Shown in pieces: positions 42,581 to 51,420 of a stretch of 64,000 nt of DNA. The stretch spans positions 251,837-315,836 of the forward strand of contig CAVRND010000007.1 of assembly GCA_963722495.1 (NCBI GenBank). Direction: 5' to 3'. The position numbers and the translations under genes are program-made. This DNA comes from Hyphomicrobium_A sp963722495. Its GTDB lineage: Bacteria > Pseudomonadota > Alphaproteobacteria > Rhizobiales > Hyphomicrobiaceae. Every line of letters begins with the position of its first letter. Position 1 is the stretch's first letter. The notes below the pieces were generated by a model, which had not been told where the DNA came from, ran no database searches, and saw nothing but the letters and a program-made list of their open reading frames with translations.

Positions 42581-42942
42581 TCAGCGGGCCTCGGCTGTCA
42601 GGTGCGGTGAAGTCTTTTCAGATCCGGGGGTTGGCGATGCGGCCCACGCGCGCGGGCGTGAGGATCATAACCGCCACCCCTTGAGCTTTTCGAAACGCGA
42701 GCCTGTAAGGCCTCGACGTGGGGTGTGCAACCTGTCGCCTGCCGTGGCAGCGCGGCACATGCAGCTACCATAAAAAAACACTATTGCACGGGTCGAATTG
42801 TGTGCTGGATCGTTTTGTCGTCTCGACGGGATTGGCCGCTGACCGCCGTTGGTTGTTGCGTAATGCACAGGCGGGTAGAAGTCACTGTCATGCCGGTCCT
42901 CGCGCTCTTTCGCCTTTGCTCGCAACCCTATGGGAGACCACA
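42581..42942. promoter_or_regulatory. 362-bp intergenic region upstream of the small periplasmic protein gene
   Basis: Divergent promoters for gshA and the small periplasmic protein gene must lie here. The middle (about 42760-42860) is less G+C-rich, with a run of A at 42771-42778. Open frames on both strands are unconserved. A purine-rich tgggagaccacaatg precedes the ATG at 42943. Confidence 0.35.
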
Positions 42943-43287
42943 ATGAAAAAGTACCTGGCCGCCGTTGCCCTCTGCGGCCTTTTCGCCACCCCGGTCCTCG
43001 CCGCCAACGCGGCGGTCAACTCGGCGGTCAAGACCTTCGACACGGTCGGCAACGATGCCGCCAAGCTCAAGGTCTATTGTGAGATGAGCAAGGTCATGTC
43101 GTCGGCCGACGCCGAGGACGACAGCAAGTCCGAAGCCCTCGACAAGCAGATGGACGGCTTCATGAAGGACCTTGGCCCTGAGTTCCAGACCGCGTTCGAG
43201 GCGGGCGCCGATCTTGATCCGGAATCGGCTGACGGCAAGACCTACGATGCCGCGATGGACAAGCTCGACGACAAGTGCGGCAAGTAA
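42943..43287 (+). CDS. Small periplasmic helical protein, unknown function
   Basis: 114 residues with a signal peptide (MKKYLAAVALCGLFATPVLA). The mature protein is acidic and helical (AVNSAVKTFDTVGNDAAKL, MSSADAEDDSKSEALDKQMD) with two Cys (VYCEM and DKCGK) far apart that could form a disulfide. No family was recognised. ATG 42943 follows gggagacc. A long hairpin after the stop separates it from the convergent rsmE. Confidence 0.72.
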   Translation: MKKYLAAVALCGLFATPVLAANAAVNSAVKTFDTVGNDAAKLKVYCEMSKVMSSADAEDDSKSEALDKQMDGFMKDLGPEFQTAFEAGADLDPESADGKTYDAAMDKLDDKCGK

Positions 43288-43302
43288 GTCGCGCACGTAT
43301 CG

Positions 43303-43353
43303 TTGAAATGTTTTTGCGAGGCTGCCCGCGAGGGCGGCCTCGTCGCATTTCAA
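43303..43353. terminator. Bidirectional hairpin between convergent genes
   Basis: ttgaaatg (43303-43310) and gcgaggc pair with gcctcg and catttcaa (43346-43353), forming an imperfect long stem with T-rich sequence on one side. It fills the gap between the stops of the small periplasmic protein (43287) and rsmE (43355). Confidence 0.6.
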
Positions 43354-43354
43354 G

Positions 43355-44095
43355 CTAGCGCCAGTCGCCGAGCGTGGCATTGACGAGTGCCAGCGCGGCC
43401 ACGGCCGCCGTGTCGGCGCGCATGATGCGCGGTCCGAGCGAGATCGGTAGTGCAAACGGTTTTTCGTGCAACAGCGCGCGCTCGGCGGGATCGAAACCTC
43501 CCTCGGGTCCGATGAGGACGGCGAGCGGCGCGCCCTCGATAGCGGACAACGCCGCGAGCGGATTCGCCACGTCGGCAGCTTCGTCGCAGAAGATCAGCGT
43601 GCGCTTGTGGTCCCAAGCCGAGAGCGCGGCCTCAAGCTTCAACGGCTCGCCCACCGTCGGGACGCGCAGCACGCCGCATTGCTCGGCCGCTTCGATGGCG
43701 TTGGCGCGCATGCGTTCCAAATTGACGCGCGCGGCGATGGTGTGATGCGTCAGCACCGGCTGCAGATGCGCGACACCCATCTCGGTGGCCTTCTGCACCA
43801 TGTAGTCGAGTCGCGTGTGCTTCAACGGTGCGAAGAGATAGTGCACGTCGGGGCCGCCCGCCTGGGCACGCGTCTGCACTAGGCATTCCAGCGTGCAGCG
43901 CCGTTTGCCGGTCGCTGCGATCCGCGCCTGCCACTCGCCGTCGCTGCCGTTGAAGATGAGGATCTCCGCGCTGGAACCGAGCCTCAGGACGTTGAGCAGA
44001 TAGTTGGCCTGCTCGGGCGTGCACGCAATCGCCGCTCCGGCGGCCAGCGGTGGCTCGACGAACAGCCTCACGTCGTGAAAATTTGTGCTTCGCAT
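43355..44095 (-). CDS. rsmE: 16S rRNA (uracil1498-N3)-methyltransferase RsmE
   Basis: 246 residues from ATG 44095 (MRSTNFHDVRLFVEPPL). The N-terminal PUA-like domain leads to the SPOUT methyltransferase core: LDYMVQKATEMGVAHLQPVL, AVLIGPEGGFDPAERALL and ISLGPRIMRADTAAVAALAL. It methylates U1498 of 16S rRNA. A longer reading starts 14 codons upstream but precedes the conserved RLFV start. It lies 43 bp after the CapA-like gene region, in opposite direction to the periplasmic protein gene. Confidence 0.92.
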   Translation of the reverse strand: MRSTNFHDVRLFVEPPLAAGAAIACTPEQANYLLNVLRLGSSAEILIFNGSDGEWQARIAATGKRRCTLECLVQTRAQAGGPDVHYLFAPLKHTRLDYMVQKATEMGVAHLQPVLTHHTIAARVNLERMRANAIEAAEQCGVLRVPTVGEPLKLEAALSAWDHKRTLIFCDEAADVANPLAALSAIEGAPLAVLIGPEGGFDPAERALLHEKPFALPISLGPRIMRADTAAVAALALVNATLGDWR

Positions 44096-44137
44096 GCCGC
44101 TATTAGCCAACTCTGGCCGCTGGGCGCAATGCGCCAC

Positions 44138-45421
44138 CTAACGAGCGCACGAGCTGGTGATGGCGCCCATGAGGTCGTCGGGGATCGGCGGCGCCGGCTG
44201 ATAGCCCTTGCACAGTGCCCCGATGCCGCCCCCGTCTTTGTCGGCGCCAGCGAGACAGTAGAGCCCGGTACCGTTCGGCTGCGGGGTGAAGGCGACGCCA
44301 TGGGCGCCGGTCGGCTCGTCGCCCAGATTGGCATCAAGGTTGGCATCGAGGTAGTTCAGCGCGTGGATGCGGGCGGCGCCGTCCTCGCCGGTCAGCGGCC
44401 GCGGGCGGAAGTGCGTGTCGGTGACGGGGATTGCTTCGACCGCCCGCAGCTTCAGCTTGCCGTCGGACGCCCTCTTCAAGTGCACGCGCGCCATCAGTCC
44501 GTAGTCGCGACAGATGCCCTTGCTAGTGATGTTTGCCGTGCCGTGGTGCAGGAAGTTGCCCAGTCCGTAAAAGATCAGCGACTTGCCGGCGATCTCGACG
44601 CCCCGCACGACATGCGCGTGGTGGCCGACGATCAGGTCGATGCCGTCCTTCTGCGCCGCCAGGCCACGATAGTCGGCGAACTGTTTGGCGTCGGCGCGCA
44701 CCCTGCCTTCTTCGCCGTAGTGGATCGACAGGATGCGGTAGTCGGCGGGCGCGGCGACGAGGCGCCGGAGCACCTCGGCAAAGTCGTCGGCGGAGCGGTA
44801 GGAGTTCTGCCCCGGCTTGTCGGGACCGGCGCGGTGGCGTTCCAGATCGTTGGTGACGATGCCGGTCGCCGCGAAGGCGATCTCCGAGCCTTTGACCTTG
44901 ACGCGCTGCGGGCGGCTAGCTTCCTCGGCGTTCATACCCACGCCGGCAGCGACGGCAAGACGTTCCTTTTGCAGGGCGCCGACGTGCTTCAACGTCTCTT
45001 GGAGTCCCTCGACGCCATAGTCCATCGAGTGATTGTTAGCGAGCGAGAGGACGTTGAAGCCGCGCGTGACGAGGTGACGGATGCCATTGGGATGGGTGCG
45101 AAAGTTGAACGGCGAGCGCTGCTCTTTTAGATCGGGTTCCAGATCGTTGCGGTCGGTGACCACTGTCTCGACGTTCATGAAGTTGAGATCGCCATTGATC
45201 TCGCTGTCGATCTGCGAGGTCGTATCCGCCCAAGTCTGAAAGCCGTCGCGGCGAACGCCGTCCGGTTCTACCGGCTGCCCGCTGCGATTGAGACCGACGT
45301 CGCCGACGAGCGTGATCGTCACTTCGTCGGCGGAGCTTGCCCAGACGAGTGCCGCCGGCAGGACAGCCAGGCAGACAGCGGCCAGCGCAAGTGTGCGGAT
45401 GCGGTGCGGATCGTCTCTCAT
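44138..45421 (-). CDS. CapA family protein (poly-gamma-glutamate synthesis PgsA-like)
   Basis: 427 residues with a signal sequence (MRDDPHRIRTLALAAVCLAV...VWASSADE). The calcineurin-like CapA fold shows VTITLVGDVGLNRSG, NFMNVETVVTD, NVLSLANNHSMDYGVEGL, VGHHAHVVRGVEIAGKSLIFYGLGNF and a C-terminal region with two Cys. Members occur in capsule and cell-wall enzyme sets, but no other capsule gene is near, so the substrate is unknown. Intact. Confidence 0.85.
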   Translation of the reverse strand: MRDDPHRIRTLALAAVCLAVLPAALVWASSADEVTITLVGDVGLNRSGQPVEPDGVRRDGFQTWADTTSQIDSEINGDLNFMNVETVVTDRNDLEPDLKEQRSPFNFRTHPNGIRHLVTRGFNVLSLANNHSMDYGVEGLQETLKHVGALQKERLAVAAGVGMNAEEASRPQRVKVKGSEIAFAATGIVTNDLERHRAGPDKPGQNSYRSADDFAEVLRRLVAAPADYRILSIHYGEEGRVRADAKQFADYRGLAAQKDGIDLIVGHHAHVVRGVEIAGKSLIFYGLGNFLHHGTANITSKGICRDYGLMARVHLKRASDGKLKLRAVEAIPVTDTHFRPRPLTGEDGAARIHALNYLDANLDANLGDEPTGAHGVAFTPQPNGTGLYCLAGADKDGGGIGALCKGYQPAPPIPDDLMGAITSSCAR

Positions 45422-45475
45422 GGCGGGATAAAGGACCGCACATTCCAGCGCCGCCAGGGCAATCGCTCGGTTTGC

Positions 45476-46387
45476 TTAAAGCTCTACCGCGCCGCGGGGC
45501 TTTGCCTTGTGATCGGGCTCAACGTGGATCACGACGTCGGTGTTTTCGAGCGCTTCCTCGATCGCGTCCTCGAGCCGGTCGCAGATCTCGTGCGCCGCTT
45601 CGACGGTCATTTCGCCGGGCACCACGAGATGGAATTCGATGAAGGTCTGGGGACCCGCAGTACGCGTGCGGATGTCATGCGCCTGCAGAGCGCCTTCGGC
45701 GTTGGCGCGGATCGCCTCCTTGATACGCGCTTCGATTTGCGGCGAAGCAGCTTGATCCATCAGCGCGCTCATCAACTCGACTGCCAGCCTGTAGCCCATG
45801 CGCAGAATGTTCACCGCGACGGCACCGGCGATCAACGGATCGAGGATCGCCCATCCGGTGACCGTCGCCAGCACGAGGCCGACCAGCACGCCGACCGAGG
45901 TGATGACGTCGCTGACGAGGTGATGCCCGTCGCCTTCGAGCGCTGGCGAGCTCCACGCCCTGCCGCGGCTGATAAGAACCCATGCCCAGGCGGCGTTGAT
46001 CGCCGTCGCGAGCGCGTTGACGGCAAGACCCGCGCCCGTGTCGGTCAGCATCCGCGGCTGCAGGAGGGCGAAGTAGGCCTCGCGGAATATGAGCAGCGCC
46101 GCGACGATGATCAGCGCGCCCTCGAGAATCGCCGAGAAATACTCCGCCTTGTGATGGCCGAACGGGTGTCCGCGATCCGGCGGCAGCGAGCTGATGCGGA
46201 TGGCGATGAGCGCGGCGACAGCGGTGAGCACGTTGACGATGCTCTCCAGCGCGTCGGAGAACAGCGCAACGCTGCCGGTCATCAAGAACGCGATATACTT
46301 GATGCCCATCACCGCGAGCGCGATACCGATACTGGCGGCGGCGATCACCAGATGCTTGCTGCGGGCCGAGTTCACGGGGGTCTTCAT
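45476..46387 (-). CDS. Cation diffusion facilitator transporter
   Basis: 303 residues, six membrane helices. Metal site motifs are SVALFSDALESIVN (helix 2) and GDGHHLVSDVITSVG (helix 5); GHPFGHHKAEYFSAILEG lies in the loop. The C-terminal cytoplasmic domain (EFHLVVPGEMTVEAAHEICD, DVVIHVEPD) dimerises. Probably exports Zn, Fe or Mn from the cytoplasm by proton antiport. ATG 46387. Separated from the CapA-like gene by 55 bp on the same strand. Confidence 0.9.
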   Translation of the reverse strand: MKTPVNSARSKHLVIAAASIGIALAVMGIKYIAFLMTGSVALFSDALESIVNVLTAVAALIAIRISSLPPDRGHPFGHHKAEYFSAILEGALIIVAALLIFREAYFALLQPRMLTDTGAGLAVNALATAINAAWAWVLISRGRAWSSPALEGDGHHLVSDVITSVGVLVGLVLATVTGWAILDPLIAGAVAVNILRMGYRLAVELMSALMDQAASPQIEARIKEAIRANAEGALQAHDIRTRTAGPQTFIEFHLVVPGEMTVEAAHEICDRLEDAIEEALENTDVVIHVEPDHKAKPRGAVEL

Positions 46388-46580
46388 CAGGCGCCTTTAA
46401 GCGGCTCGCGAGCCTCGCGGCAAGGACTTTTGCCCTCCACGGACATCCGCAAGGACGCACTTTTCCACACGCGTAACGCGTGGGTACCTGCCGCGGTGCC
46501 CGCGAATCTGATGGGGAGTGGGTGACAACGCTGCGCGCGCGTCCCTATGCGCCAGGCAGCCGGGGTGGAGGGCACAATCC

Positions 46581-47402
46581 ATGGCTAACTTTCCCACGCA
46601 TATCGTCGTCGGTACCGTTGTGGCGGGTTCGCTCGCAACGCTGACGCTGGCCGCTGATGTTATCGCGCCTGAGAACCTCGTCGCGGTGACCATGGCCGGG
46701 TCGCTCGGTTCCGTTCTCCCCGACATTGACTTGAAGGATTCTCGCCCCAGCCGCGCGCTGTTCGCGGGCCTTGCGGTGTTCTTCTCGTTCGCGCTGCTGT
46801 TCCATTACGCGCCGCGGCTGTCGATCGCCGAGATGTGGCTCCTCTGGCTCGGCACGCTGCTCTTCGTGCGCTACGGACTGCACACGATGTTTCACCGCTT
46901 CGCGTGTCATCGCGGCATTTGGCACTCGCTGATCGCCGGCCTCGCCTGCGCCTTTGCGACCGTCATCATATTCTATTACGTCTTCGAACGACCGGACGGC
47001 GTCGCGTGGCTCGCCGGTGGCTTCCTGCTCATCGGCTTCATGACGCACTTGATCCTCGACGAGATGTACTCGGTCGACGTGCTCGGCAATCACATCAAGA
47101 AGTCGTTCGGAACCGCCTTTAAGGCGGTCGACATGCGCAACCCTGCAGGTTCGGTGGCGATGACCGTTGCCGCCGTGGCGCTGCTTTTCCTGACGCCGTC
47201 GATCACCACGTTCTACGACGGGCTTACCTCGCGGCCGATGTGGGCTTCGCTGCATCAGCGCCTGTTGCCGCAGGATACCTGGTTCGGCGTGCGGATCGGG
47301 CGCCAGCTCGCCACGGCGCCGTCGGCGCCCGCTGCCGTGCCGCCGCAGACGACAGGCTCGCTGCCTGCCGCCGCCGAGGAACCAAAGCCGGCAACTCCAT
47401 AA
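46581..47402 (+). CDS. YdjM/DUF457-family membrane protein (metal-dependent hydrolase)
   Basis: 273 residues, several membrane helices. The family pattern is visible: MANFPTHIVVGTVVAG (His), GSVLPDIDLKDSRPS (Asp), FACHRGIWHSLIAG (His), and THLILDEMYSVDVLG (His, Asp). These residues form the metal site of YdjM-like putative phosphohydrolases. The C-terminal tail is Pro/Ala-rich. ATG 46581 follows ggtggaggg; a longer reading from 46518 adds unconserved residues. Divergent from the cation transporter gene. Confidence 0.8.
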   Translation: MANFPTHIVVGTVVAGSLATLTLAADVIAPENLVAVTMAGSLGSVLPDIDLKDSRPSRALFAGLAVFFSFALLFHYAPRLSIAEMWLLWLGTLLFVRYGLHTMFHRFACHRGIWHSLIAGLACAFATVIIFYYVFERPDGVAWLAGGFLLIGFMTHLILDEMYSVDVLGNHIKKSFGTAFKAVDMRNPAGSVAMTVAAVALLFLTPSITTFYDGLTSRPMWASLHQRLLPQDTWFGVRIGRQLATAPSAPAAVPPQTTGSLPAAAEEPKPATP

Positions 47403-47428
47403 GGCTCGTGCCAGGAGCGGCGTCGCGC

Positions 47429-48052
47429 CTACTGGCGCGTCGCCGACGCCGGGGCGCGTTTCTGAAGCCCTGCGAGATAGGTCGAGATCAAGTCGTCGAT
47501 CAGCGAGCGCCCGGCGTGCGCGGTGACGTGCGAGAGCTTGTCGGCCGTCGACAGGGCGGTCATTCCGTGGACGCTCGCCCACAGCGTGCGCGCGTGCCGC
47601 TTCTGCGCCGCGGGATCGGCATCGGGCATTAGCGGTGCCAATGCCGCTTCGAGCGGCTTCAGCAAGCTTTCGACCTTGACGTGATACCAATCCGGAACCT
47701 CGCGCCCAGCGGGCATGCGATGCTCGTTAAGCAGGTTCCAGAGCTTCGGGCGCTCCTGAGTGAAGACGAAATAGGCCCCGACGAGACGTCGTAATCGGTC
47801 TCCAGGCGGCCCGGAAGCATCGGTATCGGCGAGCCTGCCCGCGAGCTCATCGAGCAGCCGGGCCTCGATGATCAGCAATAAATCGTCGAGGTTTTCGAAC
47901 ACGTTATAAAGCGTGCCCGGCGAATAGCCGACGCGCTTGGCGATCTCGCGCGCGGACAGGCCCTCGAGCCCATCCTGCTCCACGATTTCTGTGGTCGCCG
48001 CGATAATGAGTTCGCGCAGCTCGTCGGGCGTATGAATGGATCGTCGGCCCAT
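47429..48052 (-). CDS. TetR family transcriptional regulator
   Basis: 207 residues from ATG 48052 (MGRRSIHTPDELRELII). The N-terminal helix-turn-helix is REIAKRVGYSPGTLYNVF, followed by an all-helical ligand domain (VGAYFVFTQERPKLWNLLNE, LWASVHGMTALSTADKLS) of the TetR_C-WHG kind. The frame opens further upstream, but the added part is unconserved. Convergent with the YdjM-like gene (26-bp gap). No target is evident; the regulated gene may be itself or outside the window. Confidence 0.88.
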   Translation of the reverse strand: MGRRSIHTPDELRELIIAATTEIVEQDGLEGLSAREIAKRVGYSPGTLYNVFENLDDLLLIIEARLLDELAGRLADTDASGPPGDRLRRLVGAYFVFTQERPKLWNLLNEHRMPAGREVPDWYHVKVESLLKPLEAALAPLMPDADPAAQKRHARTLWASVHGMTALSTADKLSHVTAHAGRSLIDDLISTYLAGLQKRAPASATRQ

Positions 48053-48228
48053 GTGAATATTATCCGCATAAAGTCGTTTGAAGGCTGATGATTTGCTACA
48101 ATATGCCGAGCGTCGGCGCGGGCAAGCTGAATTAAATTCTGCACCCTTTGGAATAATGTATCGGTTGGCGCGTAAAACTAAGGCGGGGCCGCCGGGCAAC
48201 ACCGGGCTCCGCCCCCCGGGGGGCACGA

Positions 48229-48837
48229 TCAGCAGGAAGTCTTACAGTTGTCGCCCTCGACGTAGTCAACGCAGCTGTTGCGTGGGCTGTGAAAGGATTT
48301 GTCCTTAAACTCGCCGAGCGCGCCGAAGCCAGGTACGTAGTCGCCAAACAGCGGGGTGAAGGTATAATTCGCCTCTACCACGATCACGCTTCCGCCCTTG
48401 CCGACCAGATCCTTGGGTAGGGCGTAGGAGGAGCACTTGGCGGGCACGGGCATCTGGTGGTCGCTTGGCGAGTAGCTCCACACGACCTTCGTTTTGTCCG
48501 CGTCAGTGGTCGAAGCTTGCACCGAAAAAATGCCGATCTTCAATCGGCTCGCGTCGTAGGGCCGCATGAGATGCTCGATCGATTTCATCATGCTGTCGAG
48601 GTTGGTCTTCGCTGCCGAAGTCGACTTCCCAAGGTTTTTTTCCCGCGCGACGAGATCTCCGGCCGTGGCGACCGCCGACGCGAAGTGGCGGTCCGTGTTG
48701 ATCGCGCGCCCTCCCTCGATCGTACCGAGGAGCATCAGCAGCATCACCGGCGCCAAGACGCCGAACTCGACGGCGGCGGCACCTCGATCGTCGCGGTGGA
48801 ACGAGCGAGCGTAGCGGCGCAGGTTCTCGGGGATCAT
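48229..48837 (-). CDS. TadE-like pilus assembly protein 1
   Basis: 202 residues. Typical TadE start RDDRGAAAVEFGVLAPVMLL, then MLLGTIEGGRAINTDRHF, a single membrane anchor with the rest outside. The extracytoplasmic part has four Cys (KCSSY, NSCVDY, DNCKTSC). TadE proteins are pseudopilins or minor components of the Flp pilus. Its start overlaps the stop of the next TadE-like gene upstream by 4 bases (ATGA), so the two form a pair. Intact frame. Confidence 0.85.
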   Translation of the reverse strand: MIPENLRRYARSFHRDDRGAAAVEFGVLAPVMLLMLLGTIEGGRAINTDRHFASAVATAGDLVAREKNLGKSTSAAKTNLDSMMKSIEHLMRPYDASRLKIGIFSVQASTTDADKTKVVWSYSPSDHQMPVPAKCSSYALPKDLVGKGGSVIVVEANYTFTPLFGDYVPGFGALGEFKDKSFHSPRNSCVDYVEGDNCKTSC

Positions 48838-49413
48838 TTATAAGGCTCGCTCTTGAAGGCAGTCGCAGCCTGAATGATTGCCGGACCCTTGCCGTCGTTG
48901 CCAAGATTGAGGAACGGAAAGTTGTTTGCGAGATCCCACTCGTAGCAGAGTGTCACCAGCACCGCTTCGCTCTCTGAGCCCGCCCACTTACTGATCATGT
49001 CGCCGCTCGAGCCGGTCGAACCGACCATCTTGCCGTTGCCGTCCACGCACGCCTGCGGCGTGATCCCGCTCCAGGTGGCAGCATGTTGGACGACGACGGA
49101 TAATTTATCGCAGTCGATGTACGAGCCCGCTGCCGTCGCAGACGAGATCCTTGAAACCATCGACCGTTATTTTGTCGTTTTCCGCTTCTCCCGTACGCAC
49201 CTTGCGAGCTGCCAATTCCGCCCCGTACTCGAGCTGGGTGCTGGCAAGGAAGTACAGCCCGAGACCGAGCAGTCCGAGCACGAACAGCAAGCAAGGCAAC
49301 GCGACGATGCCGAATTCGATGGCGGCCGAGCCCTCGTCGTTGCACGGCAAAGCGGACAGCGGGCGGCGCGGCCGAACCGGAGAGCGCCAGCGATTGGTGG
49401 GGAGAAAACGCAT
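48834..49413 (-). CDS. TadE-like pilus assembly protein 2, one frameshift
   Basis: About 193 residues in two frames. From ATG 49413: MRFLPTNRWRSPVRP, then the pseudopilin-like segment NDEGSAAIEFGIVALPCLLF and a membrane helix. Near 49140 the reading shifts to the frame with GSYIDCDKLSVVVQHAATW through to 48834. The break overlaps FKDLVCDGSG/SSATAAGSY. One base change restores a single frame. It is paired with TadE-like 1 and preceded by the CpaC N-domain protein on the same strand. Confidence 0.8.
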
Positions 49414-49478
49414 TTGAACATCCCGGACGAAAACCGCCGCGACGTTATCTTTGCGTCGATGAAATATGTATTACTTCG

Positions 49479-50048
49479 TTAGCAATTGAGAGATGTCGGT
49501 AACCGAGCTCTTAATTTGGCCGCGCCGCAAGGGGCGACCAGAGTTTGCCCTCTATTCCTGGTTGGTGAGTGGCGCCCTGGTCGGGAGCCGACGCGCCCAA
49601 TCTTCGCCTGCGCCGCCTTAGTAACCGAGTCGAAGTAGTCTTGGCTGTCTCCGATGACGATGGCCGGCGTGCAGGTCGGTGCGCACGTATAGCTCTGGCG
49701 CAGCGCTCCCTTATAGAGAGACACCGTCCGCCGGTCGTCCTGTTCGACGACGACGCGTTGGTCCTGGATGACATTGCGATCGGCATCCAGCGCGATGATG
49801 TTCGTGACGCCGAATGTCTTGCCCGTCACGACCAGGAGATTGCCGCCCTGCACCGTAACGTCGGCGATGGAGGGGTTGCCGATAATGACCTCCGATATGG
49901 CGCGCGGCAGCCGGATGAGCTGCGACTGGTCGTAGCGCACGACGAGGTCGGCTGCTTGCGCCTCCGAGAGGGGTGCCAAGAAGGAAGAGCAGGCGAGAGC
50001 GGCGGCGAGAGATACAACTCGCATTCCCTCGGCCGAAAACAGCTTCAT
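49479..50048 (-). CDS. Pilus assembly protein N-terminal domain protein (CpaC N-domain-like)
   Basis: About 155-190 residues. A signal peptide (MKLFSAEGMRVVSLAAALAC...AQA) leads to the domain found at the N-terminus of CpaC/RcpA secretins: RYDQSQLIRLPRAISEVIIG, PSIADVTVQGGNLLVVTGKT and FGVTNIIALDADRNVI. No secretin domain follows, so it is a stand-alone copy. The last 35 residues (VGSRPGRHSPTRNRG) look out of frame; an extra G near 49600 would instead give KIGASAPDQGATHQ. It faces away from flp across a 490-bp gap. Confidence 0.82.
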   Translation of the reverse strand: MKLFSAEGMRVVSLAAALACSSFLAPLSEAQAADLVVRYDQSQLIRLPRAISEVIIGNPSIADVTVQGGNLLVVTGKTFGVTNIIALDADRNVIQDQRVVVEQDDRRTVSLYKGALRQSYTCAPTCTPAIVIGDSQDYFDSVTKAAQAKIGRVGSRPGRHSPTRNRGQTLVAPCGAAKLRARLPTSLNC

Positions 50049-50541
50049 GCGGAACATGCTCGGACGCTTCCTCGCTGATCAATGTCCATTACTTCAGCAA
50101 ATGGTGAAGAAAGCGGAAATGTGCTGGGGCAGTTGATATCGGCCTTGGGACCGCTAGGCGAGGGTCTGGGATGGAATCCGCAACGCCTGGCCAACTGTCA
50201 GGGGCGGTCCAGCCTGGATCTCAGAGTATTACTGCTCTGGAATGCAATAATTATTGCGAGTGGCTGACAAATAAATTGGCCGTTGGAACGGTCTCGAGCG
50301 CCTCGTCAATGATTTATACTTGATGTCAACGCGGCGAGCCAGATCCATTTGCTTGAAATACCAAGGCGCGTGGCAAATTTGTTCAACTCTTATCAAATGA
50401 AACAACCGATTGTTAGGAAACATTTACGAGCAAATTAGTGCGTTTTACCAACGTTTAATGCGTGCGGTTTCATATGGCCCCAGTCCCGCAGCGGAAGGCT
50501 GTGGGCGCACTTTGCGACCTAAAAAACTGGGAGATGCTGTC
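50049..50541. promoter_or_regulatory. A+T-rich divergent promoter region of the Tad locus
   Basis: About 490 bp between the CpaC N-domain gene (minus) and flp (plus). The part from 50240 to 50460 is A+T-rich, unlike the rest of the window, with strings such as aataattattgcg and caaatgaaacaacc. It is probably where both transcripts begin and where a regulator acts. No gene was recognised. A purine-rich ctgggagatgctgtc precedes the flp ATG. Confidence 0.5.
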
Positions 50542-50718
50542 ATGAAGAACTTCCTCGCTCGTTTCGCTCAGGATGAGTCCGGCGCAACGGCAATCGAGTA
50601 CGGTCTCATCGCCGCGCTGATCGGCCTTGCCATCGTTACCGGCGCCACGCTCATCGGCACCAATCTCAATCAGCTTTACAAGGATATCGCCGCAAAGCTC
50701 GTCAAGCCCGCGGCGTAA
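50542..50718 (+). CDS. flp: Flp/Fap-type pilin
   Basis: 58 residues, major subunit of the Tad pilus. A short leader MKNFLARFAQDESG is followed by the prepilin site and the pilin helix ATAIEYGLIAALIGLAIVTG, with the conserved Glu-Tyr pair. The end GATLIGTNLNQLYKDIAAK fits the family. Intact, strongly expressed by expectation, and followed by a good terminator at 50742 that would separate it from cpaA. Confidence 0.93.
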   Translation: MKNFLARFAQDESGATAIEYGLIAALIGLAIVTGATLIGTNLNQLYKDIAAKLVKPAA

Positions 50719-50741
50719 GCTGGGTCGCGACATTGCTTTCG

Positions 50742-50778
50742 GACCGCCCGGCGCAACAGCGTCGGGCGGTCTTGTCTT
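50742..50778 (+). terminator. Terminator after flp
   Basis: gaccgcccggcgc (50742-50754) pairs with gcgtcgggcggtc (50759-50771) with one mismatch across a 4-base loop; ttgtctt follows. It lies 24 bp after the flp stop. Partial termination here would give more pilin message than message for the assembly genes. Confidence 0.7.
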
Positions 50779-50781
50779 ACG

Positions 50782-51312
50782 GTGACAGACAGTCCCAGCC
50801 GGAGATTTGTGGCGTGGCCCAGGTGCTGTTACTTCGTGTTCCCGCTCGCCATGGCCTACGCGGCGGCGTTCGATCTTTTGACGATGCGCATCCCCAACGG
50901 CGTATCACTCGGAATCGCAGCGGCATTTCTCGTCGTTGCTCCCATGGCCGGGATGCCGCATGCAGGAGATGTTGATGCATCTCCTGGTGGGAGCTGCCGT
51001 GCTTATCGCCGGCATGATCCTCTTCAGTCTCCGCTACGTAGGTGGCGGCGATGCCAAGCTGCTGGCGAGCGGGGCTCTATGGATGGGATACGACCAACTG
51101 CTGCCCTATCTCGCCTACGTGACGATCTTCGGAGGCGCGTTGGCGCTGCTCTGTTGGCCTATCGGCAAACACCTGCCGGAGCTCTGCCGCTGCCGGATTG
51201 GGCGATGCGCCTGCACAAGCCCCGCTCTGGTATGCCTTACGGGCTCGCCATCGCCGCCGGCGCCCTCGCGGTCTATCCGCTGACAGCTTGGCCGGCGTTG
51301 CTCAACGCCTAG
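50782..51312 (+). CDS. cpaA: Prepilin peptidase CpaA, two frame changes
   Basis: A24-type membrane aspartic peptidase that processes Flp pilin. Frame 1 carries FVFPLAMAYAAAFDLLTMRI (first catalytic Asp), PNGVSLGIAAAFLV. Frame 2 from about 50960 carries MHLLVGAAVLIAGMILFSLR and the second site YVGGGDAKLLASGALW. Frame 1 resumes near 51170 with LPDWAMRLHKPRSGMPYGLA to 51312. Total about 170 residues, the normal short size without the methylase domain. The exact start is unclear. Confidence 0.82.
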   Translation: MTDSPSRRFVAWPRCCYFVFPLAMAYAAAFDLLTMRIPNGVSLGIAAAFLVVAPMAGMPHAGDVDASPGGSCRAYRRHDPLQSPLRRWRRCQAAGERGSMDGIRPTAALSRLRDDLRRRVGAALLAYRQTPAGALPLPDWAMRLHKPRSGMPYGLAIAAGALAVYPLTAWPALLNA

Positions 51313-51420
51313 GAGATACATCTCCAGCCTCAATGTGCGACGGCAATTAACCATGCGTTGACGTTTGTCCGGCAGTGTCGCGAAGGAGCAAACTGAACCG
51401 CGATTAAAGGCACGAACGCC

